Origin: a virus
Direction: 5' to 3' (one strand)
IMG/VR virus record: IMGVR_UViG_3300025687_000390
Location: 1 to 21,473 of that record
DNA: 21,473 nt
Below the pieces are notes generated by a model. The model was given only the letters and a program-made list of their open reading frames with translations, was not told the DNA's origin and searched no databases. Shown here piece by piece: positions 5,520 to 13,689 of this stretch; positions within the stretch are counted from its first letter, which is position 1; each line of letters begins with the position of its first letter. Position numbers and translations under genes: made by a program.

Positions 5520-5614
5520 GATAAAGTTTTAGTGATCTTTATCAAGCAAGACTAATGCCAGCTAGTCTTTTTCATTGAATAACAGCGAGGTTCATTTCAC
5601 GCCTTGCTGTTATT
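5520..5614 (+). ncRNA. Candidate structured small RNA or leader with three stem-loops
   Basis: Immediately downstream of the extended -10 promoter are three consecutive hairpins. The first is GATAAAG/CTTTATC (5520-5526 with 5537-5543). The second is AAGACTA/TAGTCTT (5548-5554 with 5563-5569), followed by a short T run that could act as a weak terminator. The third is a 13-bp stem AATAACAGCGAGG/CCTTGCTGTTATT (5578-5590 with 5602-5614, one G-U). No ORF of note lies here. The arrangement fits a phage small RNA or an attenuated leader for the next gene. It matches no RNA family I can name. Confidence 0.45.
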
Positions 5615-5631
5615 AAAAGGTAAGATATAAT
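5604..5631 (+). promoter_or_regulatory. Candidate promoter for the DUF5659-like gene
   Basis: TTGCTG at 5604-5609 and a perfect TATAAT at 5626-5631 are spaced by 16 bases. The -35 lies inside the third hairpin's 3' arm. The gene starts at 5656 with AAAGGAT upstream, giving a short leader. Confidence 0.4.
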
Positions 5632-5655
5632 AAAAAAATAAGTAAAAGGATAAAT

Positions 5656-5883
5656 ATGGAATACAAAACAAAAAACATCAACGTAGCAGCAGTACTAAGT
5701 GCATTAAATCATAGAATACTTAGAATAGATAAAAGCCAATCTAACAGAGCAGACTTTGTTTTTGAATCTAACGATCAACTCCAGTTAGACGTAAATAAAT
5801 TTTTTAATAAAGAGCTTAAATTCGAGCCAAATAATTTATTTAATCAACTCAAACATATTAAAAGCAGACTTTACGACGAGTAG
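5656..5883 (+). CDS. DUF5659-like small protein
   Basis: This 75-residue protein opens MEYKTKNINVAAVLSALNHR, continues ILRIDKS...ADFVFES and ends in a helix with LKHIKSRLYD. This layout (Tyr-Lys-Thr start, AA-LxALxH, (D/E)FVFE, closing LK-LKSRxY) resembles DUF5659, a small domain found on plasmids, integrative elements and phages, with no established function. AAAGGAT precedes the ATG. It converges on the portal gene; 49 bases with a perfect palindrome separate the two. Confidence 0.65.
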   Translation: MEYKTKNINVAAVLSALNHRILRIDKSQSNRADFVFESNDQLQLDVNKFFNKELKFEPNNLFNQLKHIKSRLYDE

Positions 5884-5903
5884 GCTTTATAAATAGCTAA
5901 AGG

Positions 5904-5917
5904 GGTCGAATTCGACC
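5904..5917. repeat. 14-bp perfect palindrome between convergent genes
   Basis: GGTCGAATTCGACC is its own reverse complement and sits between the stop of the DUF5659-like gene (plus) and the stop of the portal gene (minus). As RNA it could fold as a 5-bp GC-containing stem with an AATT loop. Only three Ts follow on each strand, so a bidirectional terminator is possible but weak; a protein-binding site is the alternative. Confidence 0.4.
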
Positions 5918-5932
5918 GGTTTAAAACTAATA

Positions 5933-7924
5933 TTAATTAAAATTAAGCTCTATACCCTGATCCCCAATATTAGGCATTTGTGGCATTTCATCTTCTAAAT
6001 CAGGATTCCCATCAGTTAAGCCCAAAGCGTCAGTTATTTGATACATGGCTTGTTCTTGTATTTGAGGACTTAAAGTACTTATCAAACTTAAAATATCAGA
6101 CAAAGTAATATTTACTTTTTTAAGGTAATCTTCAAACCTAGGTTCTATAGGTACAGAAGCAGCTCTTCCCTCTTCAGCTTTTAATTTATCGATGATTGCA
6201 CGATAGTGCGGATAATCTAATGACTTGAGTATTATTTCTTTTGTTTCAATAGAATTAACATCGCCTAAAACACCTTTTTCAGCTAATTGTATTGTGGTAG
6301 CTGCTATTGCAGATGCAGATTGTGGTAATGCGGATCCAGTTTGTACTTGTACTTCATACTGAGTCAAAGTTAAATCATTTAATAACATTTGTGGTATTTG
6401 TACAGAAGGTGCAGATCCATCTTCTGAGACAATATCCATCATTTGTGAGTCTTGATTCATAATAGCAAACCTTTGACCAGATAAGCGCATAATACGTGGC
6501 TGTGTATAGTAAAGCTGTATTAATGTTATTCCCTTATTAGATAAATCAACTAAAAACGTTTTAAAGTTTCTTTGTACTTCTCTAATTGAAGATAAAGGAC
6601 TTTCATTTAAATCCCTTACCATTTGACCTGAATTTACCCCAACTTGCCTTTCACCAGATAACATCATTTCATTTATGCGAGCTATTGATAGCGCATCACG
6701 TTTTAAATCATCTATGTGTTGCCTCACTAACTGAATATCTTGAGTTAATTTATTAGTAATTTGCACAGGTGGCTGCATAGAGCCACGTTTAGCTGTAATA
6801 ATATCAAAATTCTTAGCTAGATCAGCAGGATTAATGGACTCAGGACTTACGATCAACATAGATTTATATTTATTAATTAGCTCAGAAAGCTTGTAATAAG
6901 CATCAGTTATTTTTTGCTGTATAGACATTAAATCTTTTACATCACTATAACCAATCAATTGATTAGTAGCCGTAGGTGAAAAAGTTGTAAATGGGAATCC
7001 GAAAGGATAATCAATTGCTCTATCTTCTAATATATAATCACCACAGTAGACGATTAACCGACCATTAGGATACTTAAATATTTCTTCACGCTTAACTTGT
7101 TTAGTATCACTTAAATCATCCTTTTGAGGCTGAAAAACTGTATCATCTTTCAAGTAGCATTCATACACAATATAGTTAGTTTTAGTCGATGAAGGAAATA
7201 CACTCCCTTTATTAAGATATGCTTGACCAGCATCTTTAGAGTTTTCATAACCTTGTAAGATATTAGTATCATCACCTTCCCTAACTTCTTGATCAGGCTT
7301 TTGATCTAATTTATCTAATATTTCTAATACACGTTTATTGCCCTTATATTGATTAATTAAATCAAACTTAGATAAACGTCTACGTACAAATATATAATTT
7401 GCATTTTCGATAGATGTAGCTTGTGGCTCTGGGAAAAAGTTAAGAGGAGATATCCTTGATACTGACACATTTCCAAGTCCATCATCAGCAGTTGCGTCCC
7501 AACTTACTTTTCCAACTCCTACACCATATATCAAACCATCTCTAACAATACGCTGCGATATAGTCTGCATATCATTAGCAGTTTTTACATTATCCCAAAC
7601 ATCATTAAGAATTTCTGAAACACTTTCTATTTCTTTGAGATATTCAAAATTAGCATGAGATAAACTAGAAGGCTCAACATTAGTAGATATCATTGCATCT
7701 AAACTAATCGTTGCCTTTGTTTCTATGATTGGCCTTATAGCATTATAAGCATTCGAGTAATTACCCTTTTTTGGATTATTGCCATAAGAATAACCAATAG
7801 TAGGGTTTACCTCACCGTTATAAAACTTATCATACTCTACAAATTGCTTGTGAGTGTGCGTGTTCATTGCAGGGCGCAATAGACCATTAAGGTATTTTAC
7901 GAACTTTTCATTTTTGAGAGACAT
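5933..7924 (-). CDS. Portal protein
   Basis: This 663-residue protein should form the dodecameric ring at the packaging vertex. It begins with the helical opening typical of podovirus-like portals (residues 20-70: FVEYDKFYNGEVNP, NAIRPIIETK). Then come IVRDGLIYGVGVGKVSWD (about 126-143), SRISPLNFFPEPQAT (156-170), NANYIFVRRRLSKFDLI, and a helical section that includes ARINEMMLSGERQVG. The wing pattern, size and place between terminase and scaffold/capsid all fit. No Shine-Dalgarno site precedes the start at 7924. It is the only recognised morphogenesis gene on the minus strand, divergent from the scaffold/capsid operon, so it must have its own promoter in 7925-8048. Confidence 0.88.
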   Translation of the reverse strand: MSLKNEKFVKYLNGLLRPAMNTHTHKQFVEYDKFYNGEVNPTIGYSYGNNPKKGNYSNAYNAIRPIIETKATISLDAMISTNVEPSSLSHANFEYLKEIESVSEILNDVWDNVKTANDMQTISQRIVRDGLIYGVGVGKVSWDATADDGLGNVSVSRISPLNFFPEPQATSIENANYIFVRRRLSKFDLINQYKGNKRVLEILDKLDQKPDQEVREGDDTNILQGYENSKDAGQAYLNKGSVFPSSTKTNYIVYECYLKDDTVFQPQKDDLSDTKQVKREEIFKYPNGRLIVYCGDYILEDRAIDYPFGFPFTTFSPTATNQLIGYSDVKDLMSIQQKITDAYYKLSELINKYKSMLIVSPESINPADLAKNFDIITAKRGSMQPPVQITNKLTQDIQLVRQHIDDLKRDALSIARINEMMLSGERQVGVNSGQMVRDLNESPLSSIREVQRNFKTFLVDLSNKGITLIQLYYTQPRIMRLSGQRFAIMNQDSQMMDIVSEDGSAPSVQIPQMLLNDLTLTQYEVQVQTGSALPQSASAIAATTIQLAEKGVLGDVNSIETKEIILKSLDYPHYRAIIDKLKAEEGRAASVPIEPRFEDYLKKVNITLSDILSLISTLSPQIQEQAMYQITDALGLTDGNPDLEDEMPQMPNIGDQGIELNFN

Positions 7925-8048
7925 ACAAATATTTTACAGTAAATATGGTGTGTTTTGTTGTTGATTATTCTTAAAAAATTAGAATAATTGTAAAAATTTA
8001 AGAAAACTTTCTAATGATTTATTGTCTTTAAATTCATAGAATTGAAGT
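7925..8048. promoter_or_regulatory. Divergent promoter region between portal and head genes
   Basis: These 124 AT-rich bases must drive the portal leftward and at least part of the head operon rightward. TTCTTAAA (7968-7975) and TTTAAGAA (7997-8004) form a perfect 8-bp inverted repeat with a 21-base spacer, a possible operator. TTGTAA at 7988-7993 with TAATGA at 8012-8017 is a weak rightward promoter candidate. I see no convincing leftward -35/-10 pair. Confidence 0.4.
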
Positions 8049-8357
8049 ATGGAGTATAACGTAGGCACAGAACTTCAGTTTAAAAAAGATTTAGGGGTAA
8101 GCGTATGGGTAGATGGCATTTTACCAGCAGGGCAAATGGGCTTGAAAACCACCCATTTGCGAATATGCATCAATGAGTTTCACTTGGACTTGCCCCTGAA
8201 TCAAGTAGAAAAGTTATTTGAATTAAAAGTTGATACTCCAAAAGTAGAACCTGTAATAGAGCCAGAACCAGAACCAGAAGTAGAAAAAATAAAAATTGAA
8301 AGAGTAAGGCTAACAAAACCTAGATCAAAAAATCCAAGGAAGAAAAAAGATGCATAA
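8049..8357 (+). CDS. Unknown protein with Glu/Pro-rich linker and basic tail
   Basis: This 102-residue protein is the first gene of the rightward head operon. Residues 1-60 look folded and beta-rich (VSVWVDGILPAGQMG, LRICINEFHLDLPL). Residues 61-82 are an acidic proline-rich linker (VEPVIEPEPEPEVEK), and the last 20 are basic (TKPRSKNPRKKKDA). Acidic linker plus basic tail suggests binding to another head protein or nucleic acid, but no family is recognised. The ribosome-binding site is weak (GAAG) and the last 8 bases overlap the next gene. Confidence 0.55.
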   Translation: MEYNVGTELQFKKDLGVSVWVDGILPAGQMGLKTTHLRICINEFHLDLPLNQVEKLFELKVDTPKVEPVIEPEPEPEVEKIKIERVRLTKPRSKNPRKKKDA

Positions 8358-8691
8358 AGAAAAAGGTAAAGGCATGTTCATCATACAAATTGGCGCAGAA
8401 GAAATGAAAAAGCCTAACTCAATGGCGGAAGAATATGAAGATAAAAAAGACAAAAAATCTTATACCGTACAAGAGTATGGAGGTTACACACCACAATCCC
8501 TCGTTAAAAAATTAGAAGGTGTAAAAGAGTCCATTGCTGCTGGAAAAACGAAAGAGGCTCTTATGCAAATTGACAGTTGTATCGTGAGATTAACTAAACG
8601 GGAGTTACCCGAAATGAAGGAAGATGATCCTTTCACAACAATCGAGTATCAGCTGGATCAGATTTTACCTAATCAAGGTAAAGGAAACTAG
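8350..8691 (+). CDS. Unknown acidic protein upstream of the scaffold gene
   Basis: This 113-residue, mostly helical protein has residues 50-75 (LVKKLEGVKESIAAGKTKEA) as an amphipathic helix and an acidic C-terminal half (ELPEMKEDDPFTTIEYQLDQ). The first ATG has AAGGAAG at good spacing inside the previous gene; the ATG at codon 9 is a second possibility with AAAGG upstream. Position just before the scaffold suggests a head-assembly role, but it is not recognised. Confidence 0.55.
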   Translation: MHKEKGKGMFIIQIGAEEMKKPNSMAEEYEDKKDKKSYTVQEYGGYTPQSLVKKLEGVKESIAAGKTKEALMQIDSCIVRLTKRELPEMKEDDPFTTIEYQLDQILPNQGKGN

Positions 8692-8704
8692 GAGTTGATT
8701 ATTA

Positions 8705-9493
8705 ATGGAAGACATCCAAGAAACAGCTGCTCCTGAGCAAGTTGAGCAACAAGAGACCACCTTAACTTTTGGGCAAGGTCAGATAGCCAACACTCAAGAA
8801 GGAGTAGATAACGGACAAGTCGAACAAGAAATAGCTAATTGGAATGAAGACAAAAGGTTTAAAGATCACTGGGGAGAAGACCCCAACAAGATGTACGAAA
8901 CTTTGCGTTATCATGAAAAAAGACAAGGTGACTACGATAATTTAAAAAATGAAGTAGAAAGTCTTGTTAAATATCGAGATGACTATAACGCATTAGAAAA
9001 ATTATTCGATCATCCTGAGCTAGGAAATCAATTAATAGACGTAATTAACAAATATCAAAACCCACAAAAGTCTCAACCAATGCAAGAGACCGTTCAAGAC
9101 AATCCATATCAAGCTGAATTAGCAAAGTTAAATGAGATAACTCAGTGGAAAGAAAAAATCGAAAATCAAGCTTATGAACAAGCTATGCAGCAACAGCAGC
9201 AAGAGCAATTTAATAAGATTGATGATTTTGCTAAACAGTACAACATTAAGTATGACAAAGATGAATTTTTATCTGCGATGCAAGCAAATAATATTGAGCC
9301 TAATAACTGGGTTCATTATTTTAAGTCTCAAGCATCAGATGTAGCTCTAAAAAACGCACAAAACAGAGCTGCAGAATCCGCACTTAAAAATCGTTCAAGC
9401 ATACCTAGTTCTGTATCTGGTAATGGAAAGTCAGTGTCTGGTTATGCAGGCATGAACGTAGATCAAGCATTAGAGGCAATATTGGGATCTTAA
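8705..9493 (+). CDS. Probable capsid scaffolding protein
   Basis: This 262-residue protein is acidic, Gln/Glu-rich and almost entirely helical, without cysteines. These traits are typical of scaffolds that fill the procapsid and leave before DNA enters. Residues about 75-110 and 130-180 are coiled-coil-like, with a glutamine run (AMQQQQQEQFNK). The Ser/Gly tail (SSIPSSVSGNGKSVSG) followed by a short amphipathic helix (MNVDQALEAILG) is a common scaffold ending that contacts capsid protein. It lies 12 bases upstream of the major capsid gene, the usual order, with AGGAG before the ATG. Sequence alone would not prove the role; position makes it likely. Confidence 0.8.
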   Translation: MEDIQETAAPEQVEQQETTLTFGQGQIANTQEGVDNGQVEQEIANWNEDKRFKDHWGEDPNKMYETLRYHEKRQGDYDNLKNEVESLVKYRDDYNALEKLFDHPELGNQLIDVINKYQNPQKSQPMQETVQDNPYQAELAKLNEITQWKEKIENQAYEQAMQQQQQEQFNKIDDFAKQYNIKYDKDEFLSAMQANNIEPNNWVHYFKSQASDVALKNAQNRAAESALKNRSSIPSSVSGNGKSVSGYAGMNVDQALEAILGS

Positions 9494-9505
9494 AGGAGAT
9501 AAACA

Positions 9506-10507
9506 ATGGCCTTAACAAGCGATCAGTTAAATGAAGCCGTATCCGTTGCACACAGACTAATTGCAGACGAGTTAGCTTCATCATTTGCGAAAGCAAATTA
9601 TTTTTATAGCGTAGTAACCAAAGCACCTCTACTTAAAGCAGGATCAGGTACTAAAATCCAAATTCCTGTACAGTATGCAGAAAATGCAGCTAAAGGTTTC
9701 TTTAGTGGTGAATATGACACTGTACCAACTAACGCTAACCAACAGCTCACATTCGCAGAGTTCGATTGGAAATTTTACGTTTCGAATTCTACATTTAATT
9801 TGAAAGACTTTAGCACAGGCACAGGTAGTGCAGCAGTTAAAGATCTTATCAAGACCAAAATTGCTCTTGCAAAACAGGATGCAGTTCGTGATTTATCATT
9901 AGCTTTACATACTTCATCAGCTTCTGACTCCAACCAGATTAACTCATTATTTGATGCTGCTGGGGCTTCTGGTACAGCTTATGGTGGATTAAATGACACT
10001 GATTTATCAGAATGGCTTTTTGAGAGAGATACAACGACCAATACAATCAATTACAGCAATTTAAATGATGTATTTAGAGTATTGATGGGTAGAGGGCAAG
10101 GTGTTTCAGATGAAACAGGTACATATGCACCTAACTTGATGATATCTAATTCATTTGTTCTTTCTAAGTTCCTTAACTCACAACAATCACAACAGCAATT
10201 TACTTCTGATGCAGATCTACGAGCTGGGTTCGCTGGCTGTCAGTTCAACGGGATACCATTCGTCGTAGACGAGTACACGCCTGGGTCAGCGGATGGGTCT
10301 ACTGCTGATAACAGATTGTATATTCTTTCTACTAACACTTTCCGTATGTATCACAAATATGGTTTTGGTGGAGTTAAATCTCCAATGGATACACTATCTA
10401 TGAGATTACCTAACCAAGCTGCTATTAGTTCACAAACTTACTTAGTTATGAACTTAGTATGTATCGCAAGACGTTATAACGCTGTGTTTACAGCATTACA
10501 AAGCTAG
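9506..10507 (+). CDS. Major capsid protein, HK97-like
   Basis: This 333-residue protein should be the shell subunit. The N-terminal helix (SDQLNEAVSVAHRLIADELA) leads into an extended arm and loop region (SGTKIQIPVQYAENAAKGFF, then EFDWKFYVSNSTFNL). A long spine helix follows (VKDLIKTKIALAKQDAVRDL). P- and A-domain material comes after, ending in the beta-rich MDTLSMRLPNQAAISSQTYL. The layout matches HK97-fold capsid proteins from phages with a separate scaffold; there is no fused protease or long delta domain. It has a strong AAAGGAG site and lies between scaffold and decoration-type genes. Length suits a T7- or P22-sized shell subunit. Confidence 0.88.
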   Translation: MALTSDQLNEAVSVAHRLIADELASSFAKANYFYSVVTKAPLLKAGSGTKIQIPVQYAENAAKGFFSGEYDTVPTNANQQLTFAEFDWKFYVSNSTFNLKDFSTGTGSAAVKDLIKTKIALAKQDAVRDLSLALHTSSASDSNQINSLFDAAGASGTAYGGLNDTDLSEWLFERDTTTNTINYSNLNDVFRVLMGRGQGVSDETGTYAPNLMISNSFVLSKFLNSQQSQQQFTSDADLRAGFAGCQFNGIPFVVDEYTPGSADGSTADNRLYILSTNTFRMYHKYGFGGVKSPMDTLSMRLPNQAAISSQTYLVMNLVCIARRYNAVFTALQS

Positions 10508-10516
10508 GAGGAAATT

Positions 10517-11041
10517 ATGGCATATAAAGCAATTAACAATATAGCTGCTGTAGACCTCGATGATATCGATAAAGAGTCAGCTACAAAAAAATATCCTTTA
10601 GGTACTGTTATTGAAGTTAATGACACTTCTAAAGGTGGCGTTTCACAGTTTATGTACGTTAAAGCTCATGCTGCTTTTGCAACTGTAGGAACACCATTCC
10701 AAATTACTGCTGGTTCTGGTGGTGATGCAGAAGTAGTTACAAAAGCTAATGCAACTTTAGCTAATGGAGCATTAATTGGATTTAATAATATTGCAATTAC
10801 TGTAGATTATTATTTCTTTGCACAAACTGGAGGTGTAGTAACAGCTGCTGCTGCTGCTGGGATTGCTGCTGGTGATCATGTAGAAGTAATTAATGCAGGT
10901 ACTAGTGTAACTGTAGATGGTACTTCTGGATCAACTACACTATCTACAAAGTCAATTGGAGTAGCTAAAACTGCAACTACAGCTTCACAAATAGAATTAG
11001 CTATAGTTCCAGGACGTAGAGTAGAGATAGCTGCTGCTTAA
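10517..11041 (+). CDS. Probable head decoration (capsid cement) protein
   Basis: This 174-residue Ala/Gly/Thr/Val-rich beta protein directly follows the capsid gene behind a strong AGGAGG site. Short repeated beta turns run through the chain (TKANATLANGALIGF, AAAAAGIAAGDHVEVI), and the end GVAKTATTASQIELAIVPGR has the 'returns to G(V/I)A...V.V.PG' form seen in DUF2190-like cement proteins. These bind the outside of the shell and stabilise it. The stop codon shares one base with the next start. Confidence 0.7.
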   Translation: MAYKAINNIAAVDLDDIDKESATKKYPLGTVIEVNDTSKGGVSQFMYVKAHAAFATVGTPFQITAGSGGDAEVVTKANATLANGALIGFNNIAITVDYYFFAQTGGVVTAAAAAGIAAGDHVEVINAGTSVTVDGTSGSTTLSTKSIGVAKTATTASQIELAIVPGRRVEIAAA

Positions 11042-11433
11042 TGACTAACTACGGATGGATTCCAGAACAAGAGGGCATACAGTATTTTAAGTCGACTGGT
11101 ACTGGTACTCAATCTGATCCATTCGTGCCTGAAATATCAACGAGTATTGAAGGTCATTTAGACTTTGGCTCGGCCACTAACTTTTCAGTTACGGTCGGGT
11201 CAACGTCTACATTAATTAGAAGTGCAAATTCAGCACGAAAATTATTAGTTTTAGTGAATGATTCTGACGTTGTTTTGTATGTGTCTTTAGGTGCAACAGC
11301 AGTTATGAATGAAGGTATTAGATTAAATGCTAATGGGGGGAATATAGTTCTTGAGAACCCAATATATACAGGAGATATTTACGCTATTTGTTCAGCAGGC
11401 GGTAAAACAATAGTTGGAGTAGAGGGTGAATGA
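11041..11433 (+). CDS. Small virion-type protein of unknown function
   Basis: This 130-residue beta-rich protein has a polar N-terminus (residues 1-45). Its core (SVTVGSTSTLIRSANSARKL, then LVLVNDSDVVLYVSLGATAV, then a closing AICSAGGKTIVGVEGE) has the shape of small phage structural domains often found near capsid and fibre genes. The start codon is in the TAATG of the previous gene and no strong Shine-Dalgarno is seen, so it is probably translated by reinitiation. It overlaps the next gene by 4 bases. Confidence 0.6.
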   Translation: MTNYGWIPEQEGIQYFKSTGTGTQSDPFVPEISTSIEGHLDFGSATNFSVTVGSTSTLIRSANSARKLLVLVNDSDVVLYVSLGATAVMNEGIRLNANGGNIVLENPIYTGDIYAICSAGGKTIVGVEGE

Positions 11434-13679
11434 CAAGTATATATAATCCTCAACAATTAGAGCCAGATGAAAATACATTTATTACAGCGTTAGCTTTTGC
11501 AACTGGGTCAGGTGTTTTAACAGCGACAAGAAATGACGGTGTGGAAATTACACAATCATTAGACGGTAGATATGTAACTTCTAATGATTATGTAACATCA
11601 GCATCATTTAACACATCAGATGGCGTTTTAACATTAACTAGAACAGATACAGGAACAGTAACTGTAGATTTAGATGGTAGATATATAGAAACTGATATCT
11701 ATGTAAATGCAGCTTCTTTTGATGCAAGCACAAGAGTATTAACTTTGACATTAACTGATAGCTCAACAGTAACCGTAACTATTCCTGAAAGTCCAGATGC
11801 AAATACGTTCGTAACTTCTGCATCATTTAATACGACTGATGGCGTATTAACTTTGACTAGAAATGATACAGGAACAGTAACAGTTGATCTTGATGGACGA
11901 TATTCTACACAAAACACACATTTAAACGCAGCTTCTTTTGATAATGGTACAAGAATTTTAACGCTTGCAATGGTAAATCCATCATCAAATATAACTGTTA
12001 CAATTCCAGATGCAAATGATTATGTAAATGCAGCTTCATTTAATACATCAGATGGCGTTTTAACATTAACACGTACAGATACAGGAACAGTAACAGTTGA
12101 TCTTGATGGCAGATATTCAACAACAGATATATATTTAACAGCTGCGGCATTTAATTCTTCTAATGGAGAACTTACATTAACTAGAAGTGATGCAGGAACA
12201 GTAGTTGTTGATCTTGATGGTAGATATCCAACAGAAAATACACATCTTAATAGTGCATCTTTTGATTCAGGAACAAGAGATTTAAGTTTAGTAATGACTG
12301 ATCCAAGCTCTACTATTACAGTTAATATTCCTGAGTCGTCAGATGCTGGAACATATGTAAATGCAGCTTCTTTTAATTCATCTACAGGTGATTTAAAACT
12401 TACGAGAACAGACTCAGTAGCTATAACTGCTAACCTAGATGGTCGTTATGTTCCTTATAATCTCATTATTCCAACCGGAACATATAATCTTAATTCTTAT
12501 GTAAATACTGGTATATATTCAGTTGATACAACAGCAACAAATATACCTTCTGATTTACCTTCTTGGGCAGATGAATTAACTTTGCAGGTATGGGAAGCTG
12601 GTGGGAATAATGGTGTACAAACACTTTATACTACAAATGGTACAATATCAGTTCAGATAGGGCGTATCTATTGGAGGATGTGGTCAGTTTCAGGTACCAC
12701 TGTATTTAGTTCTTGGAGAAAAATAGCAGTAGAAAATGAATATCAACCTTTATACCTAACTCATAATTATTATACAGGTGATCTTAATGATTTAACTGAT
12801 TCAGGTATATATTACATACACCCAACAAGCACAAATAATCGTCCAACACCTTTACTATCTCAAGGGTCAACAGTTGAAGTAATTAAGATATTCCAATCAT
12901 CTTCATCAGCAGCTTTTGGGATAAAACAAATATGTCGAGAAAATACTTTTTCTACTTCTTCCCCTAAAATTGAAAGAGGAAGGACTTATGAAAGAGAATG
13001 GAATAGTAGTGGAACTTGGTCAGATTGGGTACTGGTTACAAAAGGTGGTATTCCAGGGGATTTAAAAAGTTTATATTTTGCAGCTAATTTAAATTCATCT
13101 ACCTACACAGATACTACAGGAATGTGGAGTTTAGCTGCATCTTATCCACTTTCAGGATGGCCTGAAAACTTTCCAGCAGGATCTGATTACAATGTACTGG
13201 AAACGGTTAGAACACATACTTCAGGAGCAGGTGGTTATCAAAAGTTATATTGTGCAGATTATGATACAGCGACCACACATGTTAGAGAATTTAAAAGAAC
13301 AATTCAAAGCGGATTACAAGGCGATTGGTTTGAGTACTGTTTGCAAGGTTCACCGATATATAAGGAAGTATTAGCTCCAACTGTATGGACATCTAGCATT
13401 GGAAACAATCCAGATACTGAGTATGTAACGCTTTATGTTTTTGATGGATCAAGTACATCAGCGTCTATTTATGGGTTTTCTAATGGGTATGCAGATGGAC
13501 AAAAAATAAGGTTCATGCGTTCAACTAACAGCACAACAAAGACATTAACGTTTTATCACAATTCATATTATGCAACTCAACCCATCTATACCACAGACTC
13601 AAAAACTTTAACTTTAACAGGCTATCAGAGTGTTGAGTTTATTTTTTATAGCAATATTTGGTTTCAGCAAGGACTTTAG
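11430..13679 (+). CDS. Tail fibre protein with nine beta repeats and knob-like modules
   Basis: This 749-residue probable receptor-binding fibre has nine repeats of 34-39 residues at 15-344. One type ends in DLDGRY (repeats 1, 2, 4, 6, 7, 9) and the other in TIP (3, 5, 8). LDGRY is a frequent motif in trimeric fibre shafts. Three successive segments follow (about 345-437, 438-545, 546-640), each opening with N-(L/S)NxxxxxGxYS-like text and containing a W-R/E-(M/E)WS... element, the look of pyocin-knob modules. A final beta domain (641-749) ends YSNIWFQQGL. GGGTGA precedes the start, and it overlaps the previous gene by 4 bases. Its place between head and adaptor genes is unusual but seen in some podoviruses. 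Confidence 0.8.
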   Translation: MTSIYNPQQLEPDENTFITALAFATGSGVLTATRNDGVEITQSLDGRYVTSNDYVTSASFNTSDGVLTLTRTDTGTVTVDLDGRYIETDIYVNAASFDASTRVLTLTLTDSSTVTVTIPESPDANTFVTSASFNTTDGVLTLTRNDTGTVTVDLDGRYSTQNTHLNAASFDNGTRILTLAMVNPSSNITVTIPDANDYVNAASFNTSDGVLTLTRTDTGTVTVDLDGRYSTTDIYLTAAAFNSSNGELTLTRSDAGTVVVDLDGRYPTENTHLNSASFDSGTRDLSLVMTDPSSTITVNIPESSDAGTYVNAASFNSSTGDLKLTRTDSVAITANLDGRYVPYNLIIPTGTYNLNSYVNTGIYSVDTTATNIPSDLPSWADELTLQVWEAGGNNGVQTLYTTNGTISVQIGRIYWRMWSVSGTTVFSSWRKIAVENEYQPLYLTHNYYTGDLNDLTDSGIYYIHPTSTNNRPTPLLSQGSTVEVIKIFQSSSSAAFGIKQICRENTFSTSSPKIERGRTYEREWNSSGTWSDWVLVTKGGIPGDLKSLYFAANLNSSTYTDTTGMWSLAASYPLSGWPENFPAGSDYNVLETVRTHTSGAGGYQKLYCADYDTATTHVREFKRTIQSGLQGDWFEYCLQGSPIYKEVLAPTVWTSSIGNNPDTEYVTLYVFDGSSTSASIYGFSNGYADGQKIRFMRSTNSTTKTLTFYHNSYYATQPIYTTDSKTLTLTGYQSVEFIFYSNIWFQQGL
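11472..12461 (+). repeat. Tandem protein-coding repeats in the fibre gene (nine units)
   Basis: Units begin at residues 15, 54, 91, 126, 164, 198, 235, 272 and 309 of the fibre. Units 2 (from 11589) and 6 (from 12021) are nearly identical as protein and close as DNA, sharing stretches such as ACATCAGATGGCGTTTTAAC. They could recombine and change repeat number. Confidence 0.8.
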
Positions 13680-13689
13680 GAGGTAGAAA

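Noticed and set aside
5933-7924. Invertible DNA segment carrying the portal
   Set aside because: I found no matching inverted repeats at the two boundaries (5884-5932 against 7925-8048) and no invertase gene nearby.
9405-9626. 73-residue minus-strand frame over the scaffold/capsid junction
   Set aside because: It lies antisense to two well-supported genes and across their ribosome-binding site; no start signal of its own.
11699-11917. Minus-strand frame inside the fibre gene
   Set aside because: It is a shadow of the repetitive beta-strand codons; no ribosome-binding site.
11472-12461. CRISPR-like array
   Set aside because: The repeats are in-frame, 102-117 bases long, vary at synonymous sites and encode a beta shaft; there are no unique spacers.
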